Shown one piece after another: positions 1 through 8,784 of a stretch of 35,175 nt of DNA (the stretch's first letter is position 1; every line of letters begins with the position of its first letter). A program made the position numbers and the translations under genes. The stretch covers positions 1 through 35,175 of the forward strand of contig JANNXS010000228.1 of the NCBI GenBank assembly GCA_031409695.1, given 5' to 3'. The notes below the pieces were generated by a model. The model saw only the letters and a program-made list of their open reading frames with translations. It was not told where the DNA came from and did not search any database. The stretch comes from JABFRJ01 sp031409695. GTDB lineage: Bacteria; Pseudomonadota; Alphaproteobacteria; Rhizobiales; Hyphomicrobiaceae.

Positions 1-525
1 CACCAGTCGCTTGGCCTTGTAGATCAAGCCTTGCGCGTGCAGGTCGACGAACACTTTGATGACGGCCTTGGACAGGCCAGGATCCATCGTGAAGCGCTCC
101 CGCGACCAGTCGCACGACGCGCCGAGCCGCTTCAATTGGCCGACGATCGTGCCGCCACTTTCGGCCTTCCACTTCCAGACCTCCTCGAGGAATTTCTCGC
201 GACCGAGGTCCTCGCGCCTGATCTGCCGCTCGGCCAATTTTTTCTGGACCACGAGTTGCGTCGCGATCCCTGCGTGGTCTGTGCCCGGCTGCCAGAGCAC
301 GTCTTTGCCGCGCATGCGTTCAAAACGGCAGAGAATATCTTGGATGGTGTTGTCGAGTGCATGACCCAGGTGCAACGAGCCCGTCACATTGGGCGGTGGA
401 ATGACAATTGAGTACGGGGCAGCGTTGATGCGGTCCGGCCGCATGGCCTTGAAGGCCTCGGCGTCCTCCCAGGCTTTGGCAATACGCGGCTCGATTTCGG
501 CCGGCGAAAAGGTCTTCTCCAGCAT
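1..525 (-). CDS. valS: Valyl-tRNA synthetase, N-terminal part (cut by window edge)
   Basis: Cytoplasmic class I aminoacyl-tRNA synthetase that charges tRNA-Val with valine. The minus strand is open from an ATG at 525 to base 1, giving 175 codons. The start of the protein reads MLEKTFSPAEIEPRIAKAWE, followed by the P-P-P-N-V-T-G stretch and the class I HIGH-type signature H-L-G-H, which is the usual order in ValS. The segment G-T-D-H-A-G-I-A-T-Q after it is also typical of ValS rather than IleS or LeuS. The gene continues outside the window, so the KMSKS loop, anticodon domain and C-terminal coiled coil are not visible. It is divergent from the TRAP binding-protein gene, with a 252-base gap that should hold both promoters. 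Confidence 0.95.
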   Translation of the reverse strand, partial: MLEKTFSPAEIEPRIAKAWEDAEAFKAMRPDRINAAPYSIVIPPPNVTGSLHLGHALDNTIQDILCRFERMRGKDVLWQPGTDHAGIATQLVVQKKLAERQIRREDLGREKFLEEVWKWKAESGGTIVGQLKRLGASCDWSRERFTMDPGLSKAVIKVFVDLHAQGLIYKAKRLV

Positions 526-777
526 GGTGCTGTACGAGGCTCGTTGTGAAGCGGGGTTGTGACGGAGCGCAGGTGGTAGGGGTGGGGGGACGGGGTGTCA
601 ATGTTGTGCGTCAACCATGGTCGTCGCCGGTTCTCGGAGGCCGCTTAGTTTTTTTTGGGTTCAACGTGCCTTGTTGCGGCGCGCGGCTGTTGCAGTCCTC
701 AGCACGCCGTGACACACCAACGCACCCGGTGATTAACAACCGGCGTCCTAGAACGTTTTCTCAATGGGAGGATCCGC

Positions 778-1881
778 GTGTCTACTGTCAATCGCCGCAA
801 GTTCCTAAAAGGCGCAGCCGTCGCAGGCGCCGCCACGACTGCTGTCGCTGCACCGGCCATCGCCCAGGCATTGCCTGAAGTGAAATGGCGTCTGACGGCC
901 AGCTGGCCCAAGTCGCTCGACACGCTCTATGGCGCGTGTGAAGAAATCGCCAAGCGCGTGTCTGCGTTGACGGACGGCAAGTTCCAGATCCAGGTTTTCG
1001 CGGCTGGTGAAATCGTGCCAGCGTTGCAGGTGCTTGACGCCGTGCAAAACGGCCAGGTGGATTGCGGGCATACGGCGCTCTACTATTACTTCGGCAAGGA
1101 CGACACGTTCGTGTTCGGCTCGGCACTGCCGTTCGGCATGAACTCCCGCATCCAGAACGCGTGGCTTCTGCATGGTGGCGGTCAGGACCTGCTGAATGAA
1201 TTCCTTACCGAATACAAATGCCACTTTATCCCGGCATCGAATACGAACTGCCAAATGGGTGGTTGGTTCCGTAAGGAAATTGCCAAGTCTGACGACCTTA
1301 AGGGGCTCAAGTTCCGCCTTGGCGGTTTCGCTGGCAAGATCATGACGCGCGTTGGCGTCGTGCCGCAGCAGATTGGCGGCGGCGATATCTACCCGGCACT
1401 GGAAAAGGGCACAATTGACGGCGCCGAGTGGGTTGGTCCGTACGACGACGAAAAGCTTGGGTTCTACAAGGTCGCCAAGTTCTATCACTATCCCGGCTGG
1501 TGGGAGCCGTCTTCGACGGGTGGCTTTATTGCCAACAAGGAAAAATGGGACGCCCTGCCGAAGCAGTATAAAGAGGCACTCACGTCGGCATGCCTTGAGG
1601 TCAACGGTTGGGGCGCGGCAAAATATGACGCGGTCAACCCGGCGGCCTTGAAGCGCCTCGTCGGCGGCGGCGCAACGTTGCGTCCGTTCTCGCCCGAAGT
1701 GATGGATACCTGCTACAAAGCAGCCCAGGAACTATACACTGAAATCGGCGCCAAGAACCCGAAGTTCAAGAAGATCTATGACAGCTACACGGCCTTCATG
1801 GCCGATGGCTATCTCTGGCACCAAGTCGCTGACTACACCATGGACAGCTACATGATCCGCTATCGCAACCAGAAAGGTTGA
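778..1881 (+). CDS. dctP: TRAP transporter substrate-binding protein, DctP family, TakP-like
   Basis: Periplasmic solute-binding protein of 367 aa for a TRAP transporter. The start is GTG at 778, preceded by a GGGAGGA ribosome-binding site. Residues 1-30 form a Tat-type signal (N-R-R-K-F-L-K followed by an Ala-rich hydrophobic stretch ending A-I-A-Q). The mature part shows the family blocks S-W-P-K-S-L-D-T, Q-M-G-G-W-F-R and V-G-P-Y-D-D-E-K-L-G-F. From memory these closely resemble Rhodobacter TakP, which binds 2-oxo acids such as pyruvate; the substrate here is inferred from that resemblance only. No dctQ or dctM permease gene is adjacent: upstream is divergent valS and downstream a lipoprotein. 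The permease must be encoded elsewhere. A strong hairpin follows the stop codon. Confidence 0.92.
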   Translation: MSTVNRRKFLKGAAVAGAATTAVAAPAIAQALPEVKWRLTASWPKSLDTLYGACEEIAKRVSALTDGKFQIQVFAAGEIVPALQVLDAVQNGQVDCGHTALYYYFGKDDTFVFGSALPFGMNSRIQNAWLLHGGGQDLLNEFLTEYKCHFIPASNTNCQMGGWFRKEIAKSDDLKGLKFRLGGFAGKIMTRVGVVPQQIGGGDIYPALEKGTIDGAEWVGPYDDEKLGFYKVAKFYHYPGWWEPSSTGGFIANKEKWDALPKQYKEALTSACLEVNGWGAAKYDAVNPAALKRLVGGGATLRPFSPEVMDTCYKAAQELYTEIGAKNPKFKKIYDSYTAFMADGYLWHQVADYTMDSYMIRYRNQKG

Positions 1882-1904
1882 GCGGGACCAGAGTTCTGGA
1901 CGGC

Positions 1905-1929
1905 AACGGGGCGCCAACAGCGCCCCGTT
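1905..1929 (+). terminator. Hairpin after the TRAP binding-protein gene
   Basis: A perfect 10-bp stem pairs 1905-1914 with 1920-1929 around a 5-base loop, 24 bases after the stop codon. The T-tract is poor (CGCGTTTG follows), so termination efficiency is uncertain, but position and stem strength fit a transcript end. Confidence 0.6.
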
Positions 1930-1961
1930 CGCGTTTGAGGTGCCCCGTTTGCGTTTGTGGT
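1922..1961 (+). repeat. Two-copy 20-nt direct repeat
   Basis: Two adjacent 20-nt units (1922-1941 and 1942-1961, core GCCCCGTT.GCGTTTG) differ at two positions. The first unit shares the right arm of the preceding hairpin, so the repeat may have arisen by local duplication of the terminator arm. No function is evident. Confidence 0.6.
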
Positions 1962-2080
1962 GCCTGTGTCGGGTCGATAACTTGATGCGTTTGCCGGATG
2001 CACCACGATAATTGCCACCTTAAGTTATGGTCAACTACAGCACACACTGGTAGCCTCCCGCGTGGGTTGGTGGGGGTTGC

Positions 2081-2650
2081 GTGATGGCGTTGAGGCGTTC
2101 GGCCCTATTGGTCGCCATATTGGTGTCTGTCGCAGTTGCGGCGTGCTCCATGAAACCTCCGACCGAGGCATTGGCACGCGATGACCCATTCAAGCCCTAT
2201 CGCGAGGTGGAAACGTCCGCCTATCGGTTTGGCATAACGCCTGGTCACATGACGCTACGTCTCGTGGCTCAGATCGACCGGCAGACCGGCGCAATCGCGG
2301 TCCTCGCCAAACTGCACCACCACTACCTCGGCCAGCACCGCCACAACTATGAGTCCGCCCATAACAACCGAGCGGAAGCGCTGAAACTGACCGTGGTTGC
2401 CCGCTATGGGAACTGCCAGACGCGCACCAATTGCCCACTCGATGAACTCTACACCGTCGCTTTGCCGGAGACGGACCTCCGGGCCGCGCATAAGTCCGGC
2501 TACGCCTTCAAAGTGTTTCCACGCGTCGGCACCGATGTTCTGGTGACGGTTCCAATCGAGATGGTGACGTCACTGTTTGTTCTTGTCGATCAGGATCGAA
2601 CGCGTCCGTCATTGGCGGCGCGGGAGGCGGCGAAATCGCGCCAGCCGTAA
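2081..2650 (+). CDS. Hypothetical lipoprotein
   Basis: A 189-aa protein of unknown function. The start is taken as GTG 2081, immediately followed by ATG, behind a G-rich stretch that could serve as ribosome-binding site. Residues 1-22 form a lipoprotein signal: R-R, a hydrophobic run (LLVAILVSVAVA) and the lipobox V-A-A-C, with Cys22 as the predicted acylation site. The residue after Cys is Ser, which does not argue for inner-membrane retention. The mature part has a His-rich segment (HHHYLGQHRH, near residue 80) and two further cysteines (C-Q-T-R-T-N-C) that could form a disulfide. I recognise no family. It stands alone between the TRAP gene and parA. Confidence 0.75.
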   Translation: MMALRRSALLVAILVSVAVAACSMKPPTEALARDDPFKPYREVETSAYRFGITPGHMTLRLVAQIDRQTGAIAVLAKLHHHYLGQHRHNYESAHNNRAEALKLTVVARYGNCQTRTNCPLDELYTVALPETDLRAAHKSGYAFKVFPRVGTDVLVTVPIEMVTSLFVLVDQDRTRPSLAAREAAKSRQP

Positions 2651-2865
2651 GTCGCGGCTCGGGCGATGTCGTCTCAACAGACTGTTTTGCGATAGCGACG
2701 CAAATCTGCGGGCGTCGATTGACTTCAAGCACTCGAATCGGTCAACGGTCGGATGTACAACGTCGCGCGGTCGTCGCGTCATAATTCCGTTGCGACGGTG
2801 CTGCACATCTGAACGGCACCGTGGGCGGTCAATTGCTCGCGCCCCTTTAAAACATTGGTGGTTTC

Positions 2866-3798
2866 ATGCGCAATACGATCGCTGTGATGAACACCAAAGG
2901 CGGCGTCGGCAAATCGACACTTGTGCTTGCGCTGGCGGAGACCTTATCGGCGCTGCATCAAAAGACCGTTCTGATCATCGACTCTGACTCACAGGCAAGT
3001 GTGAGCGCGATGCTGATGACAGCGGCCAACCTTCATAAGCTGCAGTCCGGCGGTCTCACCATCGTCGACCTACTTGGCCAAGCTGTTTTGCAGCACCAAC
3101 CCCTCGACTGGGCAAAAGTTGTGGTTGGTGGCGTTTCAGACGTCGACGATGCGCGTTCTGTCTATCTGATCCCAAGCGATATGCAGCTGACGCTGTTCGA
3201 GCGCGAAGTCTCAAAGGAGAGCCAGCACGCGCGCTTGCGTTCAACCATTGGTGCACTTCTCAATGCGACGCGCAGTGTGTTCGATATTGTCCTTATCGAC
3301 TGCCCGCCCGGCCTTTCTGTGCTGACAGAGAGTTGGCTGCGCGAGGCGGATTTCCATGTGGCACCGACCAAGCCTGATTATGTATCGGCCTGTGGCCTGG
3401 AGGTTTTTCGACGCTTCAAGGCGCTTAACCCGGAGATGGGCTTTGCTGAGAATTTAGGCGTTGTCATAAATATGAAAGACGAAATGTCGTCCCAAGATCG
3501 TGAGTATGACCGGTGGCTGCGGCAAGCGCCAGACAACCGTTGCTTCGCTCATGCGATCACGCGTTCGAACTCACTTCAGCATGCCGCACAATATCAGACC
3601 CTTGATCGGTCGTTCCAGGCCAAGTATCCAGGCGACGCCGGTAAGGGTATTCGTGCAGTTGCGATTGAACTGATGGCCCGGTTGGCCGCGGCAAACGCGG
3701 CTGATCTGCAATCCGCTCAAACCGCTACTGGTCCCGCGAGCGATTCGGAGCCGACGGACGCATTGGCTGTCCAGTTGCCGCTGGCCGCAAACGGTTGA
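2866..3798 (+). CDS. ParA/MinD-type ATPase without a ParB partner
   Basis: A 310-aa P-loop ATPase of the SIMIBI class. The deviant Walker A motif K-G-G-V-G-K-S-T lies at residues 11-18 with both the signature lysine (K11) and K16. A Walker A' region (I-D-S-D-S-Q-A-S) follows near residue 38, and the Walker B strand V-L-I-D-C-P-P-G is mid-protein. Such proteins place plasmids, chromosomal origins or protein complexes by ATP-dependent dimerisation on DNA or membrane. The last 35 residues are Ala/Thr-rich and look disordered. No parB, parS-like repeat or chemotaxis/cellulose gene directly adjoins it, so the cargo is unknown. BcsQ-like and orphan ParA-like roles both remain possible, given the polysaccharide genes downstream. 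Confidence 0.88.
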   Translation: MRNTIAVMNTKGGVGKSTLVLALAETLSALHQKTVLIIDSDSQASVSAMLMTAANLHKLQSGGLTIVDLLGQAVLQHQPLDWAKVVVGGVSDVDDARSVYLIPSDMQLTLFEREVSKESQHARLRSTIGALLNATRSVFDIVLIDCPPGLSVLTESWLREADFHVAPTKPDYVSACGLEVFRRFKALNPEMGFAENLGVVINMKDEMSSQDREYDRWLRQAPDNRCFAHAITRSNSLQHAAQYQTLDRSFQAKYPGDAGKGIRAVAIELMARLAAANAADLQSAQTATGPASDSEPTDALAVQLPLAANG

Positions 3799-3967
3799 TC
3801 CGGTTGCGCTTGAGGTCGGTTGCCTTTTGGCGCTTATGGCCCGTCGGTCGTGTTGCGACCACGTTGCCGGGCAATCCGCCGGCCGCGCAGTCTGCTTCGC
3901 CTTCATCCATCGTCTCGAAGCTGGCGCAACTGGTATACAAGAGCGGGCCAATAGAGAGGTGGAGACG

Positions 3968-4855
3968 GTGATTATGCTGGCGCAGGCGCGCGCGCTTTGG
4001 GTTGCGTTTTATGATCTGTTTGCGGACAGCGGCTTCTCGATGGCGGGAGCGGTTGCTTTTTCGTTCGTCTTGGCGTTGTTCCCTTTCTGCATCTTTCTGG
4101 GCGCGTTTGCGGGTTATTTTGGCGGGGAACAGTTGGCGAAGGCTGCGATCGAGCAGCTCTTTAATGTGGTCCCGCCAGCGGTCGCGCAGGTGCTTGAGCC
4201 AGAAGTGATGGCTGTCATGGGCCGCAGCCGGTTTGGTCTACTGACCTTTGGCGCCCTGATCGCACTATTTTTCGCGACGAGCGCGATTGAGAGCCTCCGC
4301 GCGGCCCTTAACGTCGCGTATCGCGAGAAGGAGACCAAGAGTTACCCGACTTGCCTGTTGCAGAGCATGACCCTTGTTTTGCTGTCGGCGCTCGGAATGC
4401 TTGCGATTGCCTGGGGCGTGGTGGTTGGGCCGAAGCTGATGTCGAGCATCAAACCGAACTGGCTGCTTTGGCTCGCGGACCAGACCTGGACATCACTGAT
4501 TATTCGCTACGTTATCGTAATTGCGATCATCGCCGCACAACTGCTGACCTACCATCTGTGGCTTGCCGCGGGCCGTCGGCGTTTCATGGACGTCTGGCCC
4601 GGAGTGGCTTTGTCGATGCTGCTCTGGATTTTGGCGGCGCAACTGTTTGGGAATTGGTTGCAGTTCAACGATTATTCGCGATTTTACGCGGGTCTGACTT
4701 CGGTCATGAGCGCATTGATCTTTTTCCAGGTGACAGCCATCGTCATCATCCTCGGGGCAGAACTCAATCGCGCCATGATTACGGTGCGGCAGCGCCGGGA
4801 GGATATGGCGGCCCAGCGGACCTCCGACGCCCTCGTTCCCGATCAAAGTGTGTGA
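3968..4855 (+). CDS. YihY/BrkB-family inner-membrane protein
   Basis: A polytopic membrane protein of about 295 aa in the YihY/virulence factor BrkB family, whose biochemical role is not settled. I chose GTG 3968 because GAGAGG lies 8 bases upstream; ATG 3974 is the alternative, and the longer upstream reading frame has no family similarity. The N-terminal region shows the family pattern A-x-A-F-S-F-V-L-A-L-F-P with a following glycine-rich helix, then about five more hydrophobic segments. The charged C-terminal tail (R-Q-R-R-E-D) is probably cytoplasmic. Its stop lies 6 bases before the ATG of the PelA-like gene, so the two are probably co-transcribed. This links the protein by context to polysaccharide modification. 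Confidence 0.85.
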   Translation: MIMLAQARALWVAFYDLFADSGFSMAGAVAFSFVLALFPFCIFLGAFAGYFGGEQLAKAAIEQLFNVVPPAVAQVLEPEVMAVMGRSRFGLLTFGALIALFFATSAIESLRAALNVAYREKETKSYPTCLLQSMTLVLLSALGMLAIAWGVVVGPKLMSSIKPNWLLWLADQTWTSLIIRYVIVIAIIAAQLLTYHLWLAAGRRRFMDVWPGVALSMLLWILAAQLFGNWLQFNDYSRFYAGLTSVMSALIFFQVTAIVIILGAELNRAMITVRQRREDMAAQRTSDALVPDQSV

Positions 4856-4861
4856 GACGAG

Positions 4862-7222
4862 ATGACCAATCGATCATGGAAAAAGCCGAGACAGCATGCC
4901 AGTGTTACACTGTGTCTGGCTTCGTTCGGGGCTTTTGTGCGATTTATCGCGGTAAAACTGGTGGCGCTCGGCTTGATCTTGTTGGCATTGCTTTTGCCGT
5001 CGCGGGTCGCCTTTTCGTTTTCAATCGAGTTCCAGGGGCGCGGCGTTAAGCGGACCATCCTTGCGCTGTACGACAGCGCCGTCGACGAGTCGGCAAGCAA
5101 CACACCGATCCACAAGCTTGCAGAAATGCCGCTGAACCATCTCGGCTACATCGTGGAGTTCCATGACATTCGCACGGGCCTGCCAGCGCCTGAGACCGTT
5201 GTCCGCCATCGGGCTGTGATGAGCTGGTTCACGCAGGCCATACCCGACGCGTCAGCCTACCTCAGATGGCTTGATGAGGTGATGGCGGGGGGCACCAGGC
5301 TGATCATGTTGGGTGAACTGGCGCCGCCCGAGACACTAGAAATGCAGCCGCTGGTGAATAAAGTTCTGGCGCGGCTTGGCATTCGCTCGGCTGACAATTT
5401 CCAAGAACTGACTTTCAAGGCGCGTGCGACCTTTATTGACCCTGATATGATGGGTTTCGAGCGCAAGCTGGACAAGGCCATCCCTGGTTTTCCGATCATC
5501 GAACGGATCTCGCCCGGCACACGCACGCATTTAACGATTGAAATGCCGTCTGTCCTCGGCGTCTTGCGCACGCACCCTGTTACAACGAGCGAAAACGGCG
5601 GCTATGTTGCGCTGAACTTCACTATCGACCACGATCAGAATACGAATCGTGGAGGCTGGGTGTTAAACCCCTTTAACTTTTTTCGCCTGGCACTCGGGGA
5701 CGAACGCTTTCCGATCCCTGACGTGACCACGCTGTCGGGGCGACGGATTTACTTCAGCCATATCGACGGCGATGGCTGGAACAATCTGACCGAAGTGGAC
5801 GGCTATCGCGATGGAAAGTCGCTGTCAGTCGAGGTTGTGGCCAAGGAAGCCATTGAGGCGTACCCGGATTTGCCAGTGTCGGTCGGCCTCATTGCAGGCG
5901 ACGTCCAACCGCTGCTCGGGGGCACGCTTGAGGGCATCAAGTGGGCAAGACGCCTGTTTGCGTTGCCCCACGTCGAGGTGGCGAGCCACACCCACACACA
6001 TCCGTACACATGGCAATTCTTTGAAAGCTACGATCGCGAGAAGGAACTCGCCATGATCCGCGCATACCGCCCGCCGGATATGCCGGTGCGCGAACGTATG
6101 ACAGCGGCCATCATGCGCTCTGCAGGCAAGGCTTATCAAAACCCCCGTTACGACCCGTTCATCGCCGGCACCGATAATCTGCCGCGCACCTATCTTCGCG
6201 AAGCCTACAACATCGAGCGCGAGTTTCTCGGCGCGTTGAAAATGTCGGAGATGTTTGCCCCTCCGGGCAAACGCGCAGCCCTTTATCAGTGGAGCGGCAA
6301 CACCACACCGTTCGAGAGCGCCATCGAGGCAACACGCAAAGCTGGCGTGCGCAACATCAACGGAGGCGATAGCCGGTTGGACGCCGAGTTCCCGTCGGTG
6401 GGCTACGTGCCGGCCATTTCGCGCGTGGTTGGCCGACAGCGGCAGATTTACGCCGTAAACTCCAATGAGAACACTTACACCAACGACTGGACAGGGCCGT
6501 TTGGCGGCCAGATGATGTTGGAGCACACCCTGCGAAACACGGACAGCCCGCGCCGACTGAAAGGCTTCAATCTCTACTACCATATGTACTCCGGCGAAAA
6601 GCCGGCTGCACTTCGCGCCATTACCCACTTCATGCAGATGGCGCGAACGTCATCGGTCGTACCCATTGCCGCGTCGCGTTATGCGGCCATGGCGGATGGC
6701 TTTTTTGACCTTGAAATGGAACAGGTTGATTTGTTTTCCTGGGCGATCACGCGGCGCGGCGCGGTCGAGACGGTGCGCTTTGACGAGGCGGCGAAACTTG
6801 CCGTCGATTTCGTGAACAGCGTTGGCGTGCTCGGTGAAAACCGCCATGACGCGGCACTGTATGTGGCGCTCGACCCGGCGGTGTCACGGGCCGTGGTGAC
6901 GTTGAAGGCGCGGCCGGAAACGGACTTGGTTGCGGGGGCTGGTCGCCAAGGTGTGCCACTCGTGACGCTGTCGGAGGGCCGCTGGACGCTCTCCGATGCC
7001 AAATCGAGTGACTGCCTTCAGAGCTACGTGGCGCAGGGTTTTGGGCCGGGCGACATTGCCTTCCGTACGGAAAAGGGACGTGGATTTAAAGTCCGCGTTT
7101 CGCGAGCAGGCGCAACACTGAGCGAGGAAATCCGCTGGGCGAACGACCGCGGCCAACTCGCAATCTCGCTACAGGCGAATGCCATTGAACCGTTGGACAT
7201 CACGCTGGCGTGTCATGACTGA
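4862..7222 (+). CDS. PelA-like polysaccharide deacetylase, lacking a hydrolase domain
   Basis: A 786-aa exported or membrane-anchored protein. Residues about 28-52 form one strong hydrophobic segment (signal or anchor). Residues about 60-230 look like an alpha/beta domain resembling the central domain of PelA. A carbohydrate esterase 4-type deacetylase follows: H300-I-D302-G-D304-G carries the metal-binding and catalytic aspartates, and H376-T-H-T-H380 is the metal-binding histidine motif. The remaining 350 residues include the end of the barrel and a possible beta-rich C-terminal module. In Pseudomonas PelA a GH114 glycoside hydrolase precedes these domains; here there is no room for it. The likely role is deacetylation of an amino-sugar polymer in the periplasm. 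The gene starts 6 bases after yihY and overlaps the TPR gene by 8 bases. The family link is from motif memory, not a search. Confidence 0.75.
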   Translation: MTNRSWKKPRQHASVTLCLASFGAFVRFIAVKLVALGLILLALLLPSRVAFSFSIEFQGRGVKRTILALYDSAVDESASNTPIHKLAEMPLNHLGYIVEFHDIRTGLPAPETVVRHRAVMSWFTQAIPDASAYLRWLDEVMAGGTRLIMLGELAPPETLEMQPLVNKVLARLGIRSADNFQELTFKARATFIDPDMMGFERKLDKAIPGFPIIERISPGTRTHLTIEMPSVLGVLRTHPVTTSENGGYVALNFTIDHDQNTNRGGWVLNPFNFFRLALGDERFPIPDVTTLSGRRIYFSHIDGDGWNNLTEVDGYRDGKSLSVEVVAKEAIEAYPDLPVSVGLIAGDVQPLLGGTLEGIKWARRLFALPHVEVASHTHTHPYTWQFFESYDREKELAMIRAYRPPDMPVRERMTAAIMRSAGKAYQNPRYDPFIAGTDNLPRTYLREAYNIEREFLGALKMSEMFAPPGKRAALYQWSGNTTPFESAIEATRKAGVRNINGGDSRLDAEFPSVGYVPAISRVVGRQRQIYAVNSNENTYTNDWTGPFGGQMMLEHTLRNTDSPRRLKGFNLYYHMYSGEKPAALRAITHFMQMARTSSVVPIAASRYAAMADGFFDLEMEQVDLFSWAITRRGAVETVRFDEAAKLAVDFVNSVGVLGENRHDAALYVALDPAVSRAVVTLKARPETDLVAGAGRQGVPLVTLSEGRWTLSDAKSSDCLQSYVAQGFGPGDIAFRTEKGRGFKVRVSRAGATLSEEIRWANDRGQLAISLQANAIEPLDITLACHD

Positions 7223-8780
7223 GGCCGCGGTATTTAAGAGCCGTTTGGGGCGGCTGCGCAGTGTCTATCAGCGCGTCAGCGATTGGATCGAGGGGGTTTG
7301 GGGCTGGACGACGTCGAGCCGTCCAGTTCTGCGGTCCTTACAAAGGCCCTACCTGATCGTGATGCCAACCTTGTTTGCCGGTGCTGTTGCCATTGGGGTT
7401 GCCATCCTGCCGGGTGAGGAGGAGCGTATCGCGGCGCTGGAGCGTGATGGCCAACCTGCCCGTGCCTTGATGATGCTGGAAGCACGTTTTGCCAGGGGCG
7501 ACCGATCCAACACGACGCTGTTCAATTTGCAGCGGCTGTATGATTTCTTCGGCGATGGCGAAAAGGGGCGGACGGCACTCGAACTGCTGGCGGCACAACG
7601 ACCACGCGATCCCATCATCCAGCGGCAGTTGGCGCAGCTCTATAAGGCCACCCAGGACGAGCCGGCCTATATCAAAGCGCTGCAGACGCAACTTGCCTTG
7701 CGCTACGCGGAACCCGCCTGCCGTGAGCTGATCGGCTTGCACCGCCGCCGCAATGATTATGAAGCCGAGCAGGCAACGCTAAAGGACTGCCGTGCTCGGG
7801 GCTACCGGCGTTCGGAGGATCTGGTGCGGCTCGCCTTTCTCGAGATGGCCGACGAGCGCATGGGCGAAGCCGCGCAGATCATGATGTTGGTCGATGACCG
7901 GCGTCGGTTGGCGGTCGGGCGCGAGCGGCTGCTGCTGTTCATGGCGCTGCTTGAGACGAAACGGCCTGAAGAAGCCGTACGACGGGCAACGCGCTGGCTC
8001 AAGGCTGCGCTCGATGAAGATCTGGCGATCGAGTTCGTCTATAAACTCATTGAGGCCAATCGCAATGATCTGGCGCTGCAACTTGCAACCGCTGTCAGTA
8101 AGTCCGGCGATGGTGTGTCTCTGACGGTTGGCGAGGTGATGGTCGATAAGGAAGAGTATGTCGCCGCCCGGGCGTTCCTGACGGGATGGCTGCAGCAAAA
8201 CAAAACCATGGATCTGGATCTTGCGATCCGCTTTGTTTCGGCGGGCCTTGATTGTGATGAGCCGGGGCTTGCAATGCTCGGGGCGGAGAGATTTGGTATC
8301 GATCGGTTCGGTCAAGACGACCTTGGTCGCTTGGCCGAAATGCTCATCGCACGCGGGTTGGGTCCGGTGTTTGACCGCGTGCGCGCCTACTTGAAGCCAG
8401 AAACCATACTGGCAAACCCACTGTTGGCCGCGGGCATTGAAATGCGTGCCGGTCGGCTCGAACAGGCGCGTGCCGTTCTGGTCCGGGTCCAGCTGGATCG
8501 CCTCGATGACCGGCGGCTTGATCATTTTACCCGGCTGGTCGACCAGGCCGGCCGCACGCCCGCACTTGCGGCGGTGTTGCGTGAACCCCGGGTTGTTGCG
8601 GCGACACCGGCCGTCGACGCCCGTGCGCCGCTGGTTGGGCCAGCGCAGGCGAGGCAACGCATTCTGAGACGCGCCGTTGCCAACAAACAGTTGCGCGCAA
8701 AGCAGCGGGCAAAAACCAACCAACCCGCCACCGCCCCGGCCGGGTCTCTATTGCCGTTCCAATTTCCGTCGTCGCCGTAG
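7215..8780 (+). CDS. Membrane-anchored periplasmic TPR protein, possible PelB-like scaffold
   Basis: A 521-aa protein starting at ATG 7215 inside the end of the deacetylase gene (8-base overlap), which suggests translational coupling. A basic N-terminus (residues 1-45) precedes one transmembrane helix at about 46-65, so the rest should be periplasmic. Residues 65 to about 480 are Leu/Ala/Arg-rich helical repeats of TPR or TPR-like type (for example A-L-E-R-D-G-Q-P-A-R-A-L-M-M-L-E). The last 35 residues are basic and Pro/Ala-rich. In the Pel system, the TPR region of PelB binds and stimulates the deacetylase PelA. The pairing here fits the same job, but the outer-membrane beta-barrel of PelB is missing. 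It converges on galU with a 4-base gap. Confidence 0.75.
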   Translation: MTEAAVFKSRLGRLRSVYQRVSDWIEGVWGWTTSSRPVLRSLQRPYLIVMPTLFAGAVAIGVAILPGEEERIAALERDGQPARALMMLEARFARGDRSNTTLFNLQRLYDFFGDGEKGRTALELLAAQRPRDPIIQRQLAQLYKATQDEPAYIKALQTQLALRYAEPACRELIGLHRRRNDYEAEQATLKDCRARGYRRSEDLVRLAFLEMADERMGEAAQIMMLVDDRRRLAVGRERLLLFMALLETKRPEEAVRRATRWLKAALDEDLAIEFVYKLIEANRNDLALQLATAVSKSGDGVSLTVGEVMVDKEEYVAARAFLTGWLQQNKTMDLDLAIRFVSAGLDCDEPGLAMLGAERFGIDRFGQDDLGRLAEMLIARGLGPVFDRVRAYLKPETILANPLLAAGIEMRAGRLEQARAVLVRVQLDRLDDRRLDHFTRLVDQAGRTPALAAVLREPRVVAATPAVDARAPLVGPAQARQRILRRAVANKQLRAKQRAKTNQPATAPAGSLLPFQFPSSP

Positions 8781-8784
8781 AGGT

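Noticed and set aside
31..411. Plus-strand open frames over the first 600 bases
   Set aside because: They are antisense to a clear valS reading frame on the minus strand.
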